Source of the DNA: a bacterium
Lineage (GTDB): Bacteria > Spirochaetota > UBA4802 > UBA5550
DNA length: 13,906 bases
Direction: 5' to 3'
NCBI GenBank assembly: GCA_024224995.1
Contig: JAAENB010000276.1
Span: forward strand, 1 to 13,906
Under the pieces are notes generated by a model. That model was given only the letters and a program-made list of their open reading frames with translations, was not told the origin of the DNA and made no database searches. Numbering within the stretch: the stretch's first letter is position 1; every line of letters starts with the position of its first letter. A program made the position numbers and the translations under genes. Positions 1-7,063 of this stretch are shown here, piece after piece.

Positions 1-741
1 ATCATTGTTAAAGAGTGTTCCGGCAATAGATAAATTATCCATCCCTTTTTTGTGAAGATGCCATACCTGCTCTGCTTTTTCTTCCAGGTAGTCTATTTTT
101 TTATTCAGCTTTTCAATGGGATTGTGAGCGATACCGCCGGACCCGGTGAGCATTAGTTTAACAGGGAGTTCTCTCAGTTTTTTTAGTGAATCGATCATTG
201 GCCATACGTCATTATCGATCCGTAAAATATGGTCCTCAGTACCAATATAGGCATCGCCGCAAAAAAGCCATCCTCTTTCTTCTTCAAAAAGGCAAATATG
301 ACCGGGGCAATGGCCCGGAGTGTGGACTATTTTAAAAGTAAAGGAGGGGGTTGATATCGTTTCTCCAGCGGGCTCTGCCTGTGAAGGAAGAGGCCACCCA
401 AATAGAAACCGCTGATATCTCCGTAATTCCAGTTTTCGCGGCTGCGCGATAATAGGGATCGATTCTTTGTGCGCGTAGAATTTTACATCGGGATATTTTT
501 CCCGGAGTAAGGCATTGGAGCCAATATGGTCTTCATGTTCGTGGGTATTTACTATTGTATGCAGCACATCTATTTTACCGGACATGTTTTGCAGCAGGTC
601 CATGCTCTTATGATGTGAGCCGCTGTCAATTAGCAGCCCTTCAATATAGTAACACGAGGATCGATACAGGCTCATGCCCATGATTTTGCGTGCCACAATA
701 AACTGAATAATATCGGTATCAATAGTATTTATATTTATCAT
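1..741 (-). CDS. MBL-fold metallo-hydrolase (partial, C-terminus off the left edge)
   Basis: Metallo-beta-lactamase-fold hydrolase, the first 247 codons. Visible metal-site motifs: HEHEDH (HxHxDH) at residues 67-72 after strands ending IVNT, TPGH with His144, and GDAY with Asp163. A later GSGGIAH may supply the last histidine. This is a complete glyoxalase II-like dinuclear metal site. No signal peptide is seen, so the enzyme is probably cytoplasmic; the substrate cannot be read from the sequence. I chose the ATG at 741, 15 bp after the CHASE2 gene's stop; a purine-rich AAAGAG lies 9 bases upstream and overlaps that gene's end. The two genes are likely co-transcribed from the promoter upstream of 2106. 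The frame stays open to base 1, so the C-terminus is missing only because the window ends. Family assignment is firm; specific function is unknown. Confidence 0.9.
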   Translation of the reverse strand, partial: MININTIDTDIIQFIVARKIMGMSLYRSSCYYIEGLLIDSGSHHKSMDLLQNMSGKIDVLHTIVNTHEHEDHIGSNALLREKYPDVKFYAHKESIPIIAQPRKLELRRYQRFLFGWPLPSQAEPAGETISTPSFTFKIVHTPGHCPGHICLFEEERGWLFCGDAYIGTEDHILRIDNDVWPMIDSLKKLRELPVKLMLTGSGGIAHNPIEKLNKKIDYLEEKAEQVWHLHKKGMDNLSIAGTLFNND

Positions 742-756
742 AATAAGAATCTCTTT

Positions 757-2106
757 TTATGATGATGGCTTTGCTGCGACAGCTCTGACCACTGCCAACG
801 CTATCACACTAACCCCTATTTGTATTAAGGGTAGATTCATGGCAATAACCATGTCCTTTGCCATAAGCAGGTATAGACCTGTTCCATAATAGCTTATCAT
901 TCCAACAATCTGAAGAATTACCGATGCCCAGATGGGAATCCGTGGAATGAGTAGTCCCAATACAAGAGCTATTATCAGCATGATAATAATATTACTGACC
1001 CATGATATTCGTGTGATAAAGTCCTGGTTGAGGATTGTGTTCAGTGCCTGGGCATGGACCTCTATCTCATACATGTATCCGAAGGGTGTCTTCTTTCCAA
1101 TGGGCTGGACTATGGGATTATACATACCAACTAAAATAATTTTTCCTTTTAAACTGGTATTGTTTCCCATGCTTCCTTCTCTATTGAATAAGTAAAAAGG
1201 ATAATTAGTAAAACTCCCTGAGCCTCCTATAAAATTAATATCCATAAAACCCCGCTCATCGATGGGGATAATGATTTCTTTTTCTTTATTTGGCCGGGCC
1301 ATTTTTTCAAGAGGTATATTTTTAAGCTTAATATATTTCCCGTATTTTATCTCTACATCCTGTTTACTAATACCGTAATACTGCATAGCAGTAAGCAGGT
1401 CCGTATTAGGGTAATACCATTTTTTGTGCTTTAATATAAGCGGCATCTTTCTGTTACTTTTATCTTTACCGGGGAAAACATTCGCAAAACCAATTCCTTT
1501 CGCGGCCTCTACTAATTCAGGCAGGGGCGGTACTGCCTCCTCCACCAGGGGAGCGCCGGTATCTTCCGGATCTGCGGGAAAGCGTATTTTAGTGTTAAGC
1601 AGTTCCATTCTTTTTTCAATATCGTTATATGGCGAGTCCACGGCTTCTATTTCAAAAGGATAGCTCAGGATTACGTTTTCGGCATTTTTTACTGCTTGAG
1701 CCAGTTTATCTTTATCTTTTTTGGGATCAAGAAACATGAAATCAATAGAAAGTGCTGCCGGGTTCCCTGAAGAAACAAAGTTTATAAATTGAGCGTGTTC
1801 CTTCCAGGGAATGGGCCACTGTATTTTCCGGTCACTGAAATTACGAACCGTGCCTTCATCATAACCAAGAATAACAATCTTTTTGCTGGCATTGGGATTT
1901 ACGAGGCCCCTCTTCCCTCTCCCCATTTTTACTCCCCCCGCAAAAGTTTCGGTTTTTGCATCGTGACCCATAAGGTAAAGGCTGAAATCATATAAAAATG
2001 CTTCCAGTCCTCCTGAGGGCTCCGACTGATTATAACTAAGGGCCATTAAAAGAAAAATTGCCAGGGATACTGCCAGACCAATAATATGTCTTTTTTCAAA
2101 GTTCAT
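757..2106 (-). CDS. CHASE2-domain membrane sensor lacking an output domain
   Basis: A 449-residue membrane protein. TM1 is at about residues 8-24. An extracytoplasmic CHASE2 domain spans about 35-360, with typical segments KIVILGYDEGT (76-86), a WPIPW motif (97-101), ALSIDFMFLDP (118-128), LKGKIILVG (319-327) and EVHAQALNTIL (349-359). Three TM helices follow at about 369-387, 393-415 and 419-443. CHASE2 is an extracellular sensor domain normally followed by such a TM triplet and then a cyclase, kinase or other effector. Here the protein ends six residues after the last helix (AAKPSS), so no output domain is encoded and no relic of one lies downstream. It may signal through a separate partner; that is inference. 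The start is well supported by an AAGGAAGG Shine-Dalgarno just upstream, and a promoter lies at 2142-2170. The MBL hydrolase gene follows in the same direction. Confidence 0.9.
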   Translation of the reverse strand: MNFEKRHIIGLAVSLAIFLLMALSYNQSEPSGGLEAFLYDFSLYLMGHDAKTETFAGGVKMGRGKRGLVNPNASKKIVILGYDEGTVRNFSDRKIQWPIPWKEHAQFINFVSSGNPAALSIDFMFLDPKKDKDKLAQAVKNAENVILSYPFEIEAVDSPYNDIEKRMELLNTKIRFPADPEDTGAPLVEEAVPPLPELVEAAKGIGFANVFPGKDKSNRKMPLILKHKKWYYPNTDLLTAMQYYGISKQDVEIKYGKYIKLKNIPLEKMARPNKEKEIIIPIDERGFMDINFIGGSGSFTNYPFYLFNREGSMGNNTSLKGKIILVGMYNPIVQPIGKKTPFGYMYEIEVHAQALNTILNQDFITRISWVSNIIIMLIIALVLGLLIPRIPIWASVILQIVGMISYYGTGLYLLMAKDMVIAMNLPLIQIGVSVIALAVVRAVAAKPSS

Positions 2107-2141
2107 ACCATTCCTTCCTTAAAAAACAAAAAATTTGTAAA

Positions 2142-2170
2142 AGTATAGCTTTTATTCTATAGGGACGCAA
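2142..2170 (-). promoter_or_regulatory. Sigma70-like promoter for the CHASE2-MBL unit
   Basis: Read on the minus strand: -35 TTGCGT (2170-2165), a 17-base spacer, and -10 TATACT (2147-2142). Predicted transcription start is near 2135, giving a leader of about 28 bases before the ATG at 2106, with AAGGAAGG inside it. Sequence match only. Confidence 0.6.
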
Positions 2171-2243
2171 CCTTTTTTTAAGAATGCTCTTCTTGTGAAT
2201 TTATTGTTGACTAAAACAGGATCTCTAATGATGTTGCGTCATT

Positions 2244-3560
2244 ATGTTGATTCATGACACCAAACCGTTTAATCCCAAAAAATGGCCTTTCTTTTATGGT
2301 CATTGGATAGTATTTTGCAGTATTATAGGAATGCTGTGCAGCGCTCCCGGTCAAACTCTGGGGGTCTCTGTCTTTACTGATTATTTAATCAATAATCTGC
2401 AAATAAGCCGGTTGATGCTCAGCATTTCATATATGATTGGAACAATCGGAAGTTCCCTGGTTATTGGCAGAATTGGCGGGTTAATAGATGTCGTGGGTAT
2501 CCGCGTTGTCGCGGCATTTTCGTCTGTTGGCCTGGGCCTGGTGCTCTTTTATTTAAGCCGCGTTGATATTGCTGCCCGAAGCATTAGCGATTTTTCCGGA
2601 GCTGAATTCTATACGGCAATAGCCGTAATTTCAGTCACTGCCGGGTTTATGCTGCTGCGGTTTTTTGGCCAGGGAGTCATTGCGCTAACCAGCAGGATCA
2701 TGCTTATGGAGTGGTTCATTAAAAAACGGGGCCGGGCTACCGGTATTGCCGGACTATTTACCAGCCTTGTTTTCGCGGGAGCGCCCGTGGTTTTTGAATT
2801 CCTGATCCGGAAATTTGGCTGGCGGGGAGCCTGGGTAACGATGGGGCTGTTTGTTGGAATAGGGTTTACCGCTTTTGTACTCTATTTCTATCGAGATAAA
2901 CCGGAAAATTGCGGTTTACTACCCGATGGGTACTCCGAAAAAGATCCCGGTGCACAAGAGAATGCGGAAGAGGTCAACTGGACACTGCCCCAGGCAAAAA
3001 GAACCTACGCGTTCCGGATATACAATCTAAGCCTTGCTATGTTCTCACTTGTTGTTACGGCTATTACCTTTCACCTGGTATCGATATTTAAAATGAACGG
3101 CCTCACCAGGGATGTTGCCATATCAATATATATCCCGGCGGCGGTTATTGCCGTGGTTGTTAACTTCGTGGGAGGATTGGTCAGTGATTTTATAAAACTG
3201 AAATACCTGCTTATTGTTCTCAATGCCGGCCTGTTGTTGTCGTGTTCGGGCGCGATGCTGCTGCATACACCAGTGGGATATTTTTTACTTATTCTGGGAA
3301 ATGGCCTGAGCAGCGGACTTTTTGCAACCCTTGCTTCGGTTACCTGGCCCAGGTTTTTCGGCAGGGAGCATCTTGGCGCCATAAGCGGGTATAGTATGGC
3401 TTTCCTTGTCTTTTTTAGCGCTATTGGCCCCTTTCTCTTTGGTTTATCCTTCGATTTTTCCGGAAACTATTTTACCGCTATTCTTGTATGCACGCTTATT
3501 GTAATTCTCCTGCTTTTAGGATCATTAAAAGCCGACGCGCCCAACCCTGATAATATATAA
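2244..3560 (+). CDS. Major facilitator superfamily transporter (monocarboxylate/oxalate-formate antiporter-like)
   Basis: A 438-residue polytopic inner-membrane protein with about 12 predicted helices. Family signs: FYGHWIVF before TM1 (17-24), the motif A-like loop GRIGGLIDVVGIR (75-87) with a degenerate partner GGLVSDFIKLK (310-320), KKRGRATGIAG (160-170), GWRGAW (192-197), the inter-half loop RDKPENCGLLPDG (217-229) and FGREHLGAISG (372-382). This pattern resembles MFS members of the monocarboxylate porter and oxalate/formate antiporter groups, but the substrate cannot be deduced. The start is uncertain. An in-frame stop at 2229-2231 limits choices to the ATG at 2244 or the TTG at 2247, and neither has a Shine-Dalgarno at normal spacing. 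An AGGA at 2218-2221 instead fits an ATG at 2228 in another frame, opening a 9-codon ORF that overlaps this start. It is divergent from the CHASE2 gene, 137 bp away. Confidence 0.88.
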   Translation: MLIHDTKPFNPKKWPFFYGHWIVFCSIIGMLCSAPGQTLGVSVFTDYLINNLQISRLMLSISYMIGTIGSSLVIGRIGGLIDVVGIRVVAAFSSVGLGLVLFYLSRVDIAARSISDFSGAEFYTAIAVISVTAGFMLLRFFGQGVIALTSRIMLMEWFIKKRGRATGIAGLFTSLVFAGAPVVFEFLIRKFGWRGAWVTMGLFVGIGFTAFVLYFYRDKPENCGLLPDGYSEKDPGAQENAEEVNWTLPQAKRTYAFRIYNLSLAMFSLVVTAITFHLVSIFKMNGLTRDVAISIYIPAAVIAVVVNFVGGLVSDFIKLKYLLIVLNAGLLLSCSGAMLLHTPVGYFLLILGNGLSSGLFATLASVTWPRFFGREHLGAISGYSMAFLVFFSAIGPFLFGLSFDFSGNYFTAILVCTLIVILLLLGSLKADAPNPDNI

Positions 3561-3567
3561 TTTTTAC

Positions 3568-3596
3568 TTGAAATTCTAATCCCTTTTTCATAAAAT
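3568..3596 (+). promoter_or_regulatory. Candidate sigma70-like promoter upstream of the secreted-protein/LysM operon
   Basis: -35 TTGAAA (3568-3573), a 17-base spacer, and -10 TAAAAT (3591-3596). Predicted start is near 3603. If used, it gives the gene at 3793 a leader of about 190 bases that contains the whole multi-hairpin element at 3641-3759. Sequence match only, in an A+T-rich stretch where chance matches are common. Confidence 0.4.
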
Positions 3597-3640
3597 TTGT
3601 TTTAATCTCTAATACTATTTAACGTTATCGAAAAAATAGG

Positions 3641-3759
3641 AACCAGGCGTACTCCCGGAAAAGGCGCAGCTAACGCTGCGCTAAGCAGGAGGGGGGTTGA
3701 GGGGGTGCGACCCCCTCAACCCCCCTCTTGCGCGGCGCGGAAGCGCCGCGCCCCTGGTT
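3641..3759. repeat. GC-rich multi-hairpin (cloverleaf-like) intergenic element
   Basis: A foldable element between the MFS gene and the secreted-protein gene. Closing stem: AACCAGG 3641-3647 with CCTGGTT 3753-3759. Arm 1: GCGCAGC 3664-3670 with GCTGCGC 3675-3681, loop TAAC. Arm 2: a perfect 18-bp stem, 3689-3706 with 3710-3727, loop GCG, extendable by four pairs including one G-U. Arm 3: GCGCGGCGC 3730-3738 with GCGCCGCGC 3743-3751, GNRA-type loop GGAA. A run of five T follows at 3758-3762. Its composition differs sharply from the A+T-rich flanks, which suggests a mobile or dispersed palindromic repeat of the REP/BIME kind, or a structured leader or terminator. No second copy is in the window. 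Confidence 0.75.
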
Positions 3760-3792
3760 TTTGAGCACTTACAATAAAACATGGGTTAAAAC

Positions 3793-4689
3793 ATGAGCAA
3801 AAATATGAAAAAAAGCATAATTATAATAATCGCGGTGTTTTTCTGCGGTATTAGTATAAGCGGGGATCTCTATTCACGAACACCCCGGCGTCTCGGGAGA
3901 GTAGGAAAAATAAACAGGGCAAAAAAGGAAATAATTGTCGCCTCCCCCAGTGCCGGAAGAACCATGCGAATGGGAAAAAAGGTTTTTGTAAAAGTTGGAA
4001 ACAGCGTAGTGGTAATGAGAGTAACCTTTCCCATGGTTACTATCGCGCGGTGCAAAGTGCTTCCCAAATACCAGGGTTTTCTCAACCGGGTACGAAAGAA
4101 CCAGTCTGTATATGGTTATTATAAAGGGGTTGAAAACCAGTTTAAAAAGACCGCAAAAGAAGGTGAAGGCGAAGCCGTTTCAAGAAAAGTTCCCACCAGG
4201 TCCGGGGAAAGCTCACAGGACGCGATTCTTCCTCTCTATGGGGTGACTTTTGGCAAGACAACGGTAAAAGAGCTGGCCCAGCTGGGAGAAAAAGCGAAAG
4301 ATATTAATACCAGGACAAAGAAGGTTTATGATTATTATAAAGTAAATAATATGAATTTTTGGTACAATCCCAGAACAGGAGTTAGCACAAGTATTTACCT
4401 GGTCTATTACAAGCCCTTTCCAAAACCCTGGGTTAAACTCGGGTTTAACTGGACCATGTCATTTAATGAATGGAAAAGCTTTTTAAAAAAACGGGGCTAT
4501 ATTGTAACAGTAAAAAAAGGCCCAATGGTTAAGATGTGGCAAAAACATAAATCCTTTGAAGCGGATCTCTCGGCAAAAAAAATAATTGAAGGCGTGGAAG
4601 TAAAGATCGAACTCGATTTCTCATACAGCAAAGGCACTACCGTAGACGATAAAAAAACAATATACAGTTTCAGAGCCAGTTCATGGTAA
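3793..4689 (+). CDS. Secreted two-domain protein of unknown function
   Basis: I do not recognise this 298-residue protein. Residues 1-28 form a signal peptide or anchor (positively charged MSKNMKK, then IIIIIAVFFCGISISG); there is no convincing lipobox. Residues 33-112 look like a small beta-rich domain (GRVGKINRAKKEIIV, MRMGKKVFVKVG, VTFPMVTIARCKVLP, VYGYYKG). A charged linker (about 113-145) leads to a second domain at 146-298 starting LPLYGVTFGKTTVKELAQLG. It is rich in Lys, Tyr and Trp and ends FRASSW. The product is probably periplasmic or outer-membrane associated. The start is uncertain: no clear Shine-Dalgarno precedes the ATG at 3793, and the ATG at 3805 would also leave a signal peptide. 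It sits 15 bp upstream of the LysM gene, so the two probably form one transcript and act in the envelope together. Confidence 0.8.
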   Translation: MSKNMKKSIIIIIAVFFCGISISGDLYSRTPRRLGRVGKINRAKKEIIVASPSAGRTMRMGKKVFVKVGNSVVVMRVTFPMVTIARCKVLPKYQGFLNRVRKNQSVYGYYKGVENQFKKTAKEGEGEAVSRKVPTRSGESSQDAILPLYGVTFGKTTVKELAQLGEKAKDINTRTKKVYDYYKVNNMNFWYNPRTGVSTSIYLVYYKPFPKPWVKLGFNWTMSFNEWKSFLKKRGYIVTVKKGPMVKMWQKHKSFEADLSAKKIIEGVEVKIELDFSYSKGTTVDDKKTIYSFRASSW

Positions 4690-4704
4690 TAACAGGAGGA
4701 ACAG

Positions 4705-5568
4705 ATGGGGTTGCAGGGAAAAGTAATAAAAGCATATGCTGATAAATCGGTACAGGAGCTTGCAGACGCGCCGGTAAACGCGCTTAAAGGAGTAAGCAAA
4801 AAAGACGCGGAGCTTTTAAACAACGCGTTCCATGTAAAAACCATCAGGGATCTTGCCTTGCTGAAATATGTTCTCTGGGCAAGGGAAATAAACAGCCTCG
4901 CTTCCAATGAACAGGCCGATATGGCTGCTTTTAAAAAAGAATTTAAAGATAAGCTTATTAAAAAATACGAAAGCAAAACACCGGCTCAGCTGGCAAAGGC
5001 TCCGGTCTATGCTCTTCAGGGCTTTAGCGAGCCCGATTCCCGTCTCATGAAAGAAGCCTTTAATATAAAGACCGTTAAAGACCTTGCGGAGCTGAAATTT
5101 GTACAATGGGCACAGGAAATTGTTGAAGAGTCCCTTTATATGAAGGCACCGGCTGAACCCCTGAAATCGGTATTGCCGGAAGAATCTAAAAAGCCGGAAG
5201 AAATAAAGAGCGGTATTAGCAGCCCAAAAAAAAGCAGCGGTGTTAAAAAGATTTTTCTTCCACTGGCAGCTGTAGCGCTGGTTTGCTTATTTGTCTATTT
5301 CCTGCCCACTATTAAAACCATTTTTAATGAAGACAAAGGAGCAAGCGCGGTAAACAGCCTTGTTGAAAAAAAAGAACCAGCCAAAGCCGTAGAAAAGCCC
5401 GCTCAAGATTCGTATTACCGGGTTAAAAAGAAGGATACACTGGTGTCTATCAGCAAAAATATTTATGGGTCGGGTTCCTCGTGGAAGGATTTATATAAAG
5501 CCAATAAGGAATCAATTAAAAATCCCGATATTATCTACCCGGGACAAAAACTGAAAATATCCCGGTAA
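4705..5568 (+). CDS. Membrane-anchored LysM protein with two tandem cytoplasmic helical repeats
   Basis: A 287-residue protein. Residues about 7-62 and 84-139 are two copies of a helical repeat with a 77-residue period (compare APVNALKGVSKKDAELL at 22-38 with APVYALQGFSEPDSRLM at 99-115, and VKTIRDLALLKYVLWAREI with IKTVKDLAELKFVQWAQEI). The L-G-(x)-D/E-(x)-LL pattern resembles helix-hairpin-helix-type modules, but I cannot confirm that. A charged linker (150-180) precedes one TM helix (183-201). After a second linker comes a C-terminal LysM domain (237-286: YYRVKKKDTLVSISKNIYG ... NPDIIYPGQKLKIS), the peptidoglycan-binding module. With no N-terminal signal, the likely topology is repeats in the cytoplasm and LysM in the periplasm. 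The start has a near-perfect AGGAGG six bases upstream. Probably co-expressed with the secreted protein at 3793. Confidence 0.85.
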   Translation: MGLQGKVIKAYADKSVQELADAPVNALKGVSKKDAELLNNAFHVKTIRDLALLKYVLWAREINSLASNEQADMAAFKKEFKDKLIKKYESKTPAQLAKAPVYALQGFSEPDSRLMKEAFNIKTVKDLAELKFVQWAQEIVEESLYMKAPAEPLKSVLPEESKKPEEIKSGISSPKKSSGVKKIFLPLAAVALVCLFVYFLPTIKTIFNEDKGASAVNSLVEKKEPAKAVEKPAQDSYYRVKKKDTLVSISKNIYGSGSSWKDLYKANKESIKNPDIIYPGQKLKISR

Positions 5569-5579
5569 AAAAGGGGTAA

Positions 5580-5595
5580 ACGCGCGGCCGCGCGT
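5580..5595. terminator. Palindrome in a convergent gap, possible shared terminator
   Basis: A perfect 16-base palindrome, ACGCGCGGCCGCGCGT, occupies the 44-base gap between two converging genes. It can fold as a short GC hairpin on either strand, and a T run (5606-5613) follows on the plus strand about ten bases later. The distance to the T run is long for a classic intrinsic terminator, so the role is a guess from position. Confidence 0.35.
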
Positions 5596-5612
5596 CCCGG
5601 ATAGTTATTTTT

Positions 5613-6857
5613 TTAAAAAACGATGCGGTTGCGTCCTGTTTTTTTTGCTCTATATAATTTCCGGTCCGCTTCCTGGATCATGCCGGCAAGAGAATTTTGA
5701 AAATTATTGCAGATTCCAATGCTGATAGTGACTGAAAAGCTACTCTTTCCTGATTTGAATTTTGTTTGTTCAATTTTTTTTCGAAGGGTATTAAATATTT
5801 TAGCAATATAATGCACATTCATGTTGATAGCCATTATGCAAAATTCTTCTCCTCCGTACCGGGACACAATATCGGTTTCACGAAAAGATTCTTTCATCGT
5901 TGCGCCCAGGGTACTTAAAACTTCATCCCCGGTTTTATGGCCGAACGTATCATTTATATTCTTAAAATGATCTATATCGACCATGGCAATAACGGGGATT
6001 GTTCCTTTGCGGAGGCAGTTCTTATACATAACCGAAGCGAATTCAAAAAAATAACGCCTGTTTTTGAGTTTCGTCAGATGATCGGTTAATGATACATGCC
6101 GCAGCGATTCAAACCGGTCAATGGTCCTGATATTTTGTTCTACCCGGCAATATAGCTGCTCACTTAAAAAGGGTTTTGAAATAAAGTCGTTCGCGCCATG
6201 CTTGATAAATTTAACGGAAAGCTGGTGATTTCCTTCGGAAGAAAGCCCAATTATTCCTAACCTGTCCATGGAAAAATGTTCCCTGATCTTTCTTGTTAAC
6301 TCAATGCCGTCTATTTCGGGCATTTTATAATCCGTAAGAACCAGCATAATATCATTATTTTTTCCCAGTATTTTTAATGCTTCTTTTCCATTCGCGGCTT
6401 CCAGGACCTGATACTGGTGAATTTTCAGTAATTTTTTTATATGAGCACGGGCGGTTCCGGAGTCGTCAACCACCAGTATTTTTGATCTTTTATTTCGTTC
6501 AATCCTTTCAACAAGGTTCACAAGATAATCCAGGGCATGAGGCCCTTCTTTGACTACGTAATCGACAACCTTTTTCGTCCAGATGAATTCCTGGATCTCA
6601 TCCGAAAAGTTAGGCGCTATGGCAACAGGAGGGATGTTGTAGGACTTGACCAGATCAACAGCTTTTCCCATGGGCGCGTCCGGAAGAGTCATATCCAGCA
6701 AGGCAATGCCATAATCGTTCTTTCTGTTTAATTCGTTTTGAGCTTCAGTGTAATTTCTCGCCCAGAACGTATGCCTTCCCAGTTCATTTTCTATACGTTT
6801 GATAATTGAGCTTGCGAAACGATGATTCTCTTCAACGAGCAAAACATTGGGTTTCAT
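5613..6857 (-). CDS. PleD-type response regulator: REC-REC-GGDEF diguanylate cyclase
   Basis: A 414-residue cytoplasmic protein. REC1 spans about 3-120 with acidic pair Glu9/Glu10, a candidate phospho-acceptor Asp55 (LLDMTLPD) and Lys103. REC2 spans about 126-245 with Asp131/Asp132, Asp176 (LTDYKMPE) and Lys228 (SKPF), so it has the full phosphorylation set. The GGDEF domain spans about 252-414. The active-site signature is GGEEF (335-339), a functional variant, and MVDIDHFKNINDTFGH lies at 292-307. RETD (326-329), five residues before it, is the RxxD inhibitory c-di-GMP site. The predicted reaction is two GTP to c-di-GMP, controlled by phosphorylation and product feedback. The domain order matches Caulobacter PleD, but the gene context is different, so I give no symbol. 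No histidine kinase gene is nearby. AGGT lies about seven bases before the ATG; the upstream region has a TTGACA and several GTAC sites. Confidence 0.93.
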   Translation of the reverse strand: MKPNVLLVEENHRFASSIIKRIENELGRHTFWARNYTEAQNELNRKNDYGIALLDMTLPDAPMGKAVDLVKSYNIPPVAIAPNFSDEIQEFIWTKKVVDYVVKEGPHALDYLVNLVERIERNKRSKILVVDDSGTARAHIKKLLKIHQYQVLEAANGKEALKILGKNNDIMLVLTDYKMPEIDGIELTRKIREHFSMDRLGIIGLSSEGNHQLSVKFIKHGANDFISKPFLSEQLYCRVEQNIRTIDRFESLRHVSLTDHLTKLKNRRYFFEFASVMYKNCLRKGTIPVIAMVDIDHFKNINDTFGHKTGDEVLSTLGATMKESFRETDIVSRYGGEEFCIMAINMNVHYIAKIFNTLRKKIEQTKFKSGKSSFSVTISIGICNNFQNSLAGMIQEADRKLYRAKKTGRNRIVF

Positions 6858-6950
6858 TGTTATACCTATTAATTTTTATAGTTTTCCTTGCATGTATTTT
6901 TTTTCATGATTTGCTATCAAATTACTATTATTTTTTTATACTATTGAGAG

Positions 6951-7024
6951 TAGTACTAAAAAAGAGTTATGTCAATAAAATAATTGTACAAAATATTAAA
7001 ATGATGTACTAATTTCTAGTACTA
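6951..7024 (-). promoter_or_regulatory. Upstream region of the diguanylate cyclase gene: -35 box and TAGTACTA palindromes
   Basis: On the minus strand a consensus -35 TTGACA lies at 6975-6970; the -10 at 17 bases (TACTCT, 6952-6947) is weak. The 8-base palindrome TAGTACTA occurs at 6951-6958, across the spacer and -10, and again at 7017-7024. Further GTAC cores are at 6986 and 7006. A weak -10 overlapped by a repeated palindrome would suit a regulated promoter, but no regulator is identified. Confidence 0.35.
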
Positions 7025-7029
7025 AAATG

Positions 7030-7053
7030 AAAGCGAGGTTGTACCCCCGCTTT
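7030..7053 (-). terminator. Possible terminator after the protease gene
   Basis: Ten bases past the stop of the gene at 7064 (minus strand), AAAGCG (7053-7048) pairs with CGCTTT (7035-7030), with further G-C/G-U pairs inside and a loop of about three to four bases. A short CATTTTAG follows. The hairpin is convincing; the T run is short. Confidence 0.45.
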
Positions 7054-7063
7054 TGGGCTGGCA

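Noticed and set aside
3641..3759. Integron attC site
   Set aside because: The GC-rich fold invites the comparison, but the ends lack the GTTRRRY and RYYYAAC core sites, and no integrase or cassette array is present.
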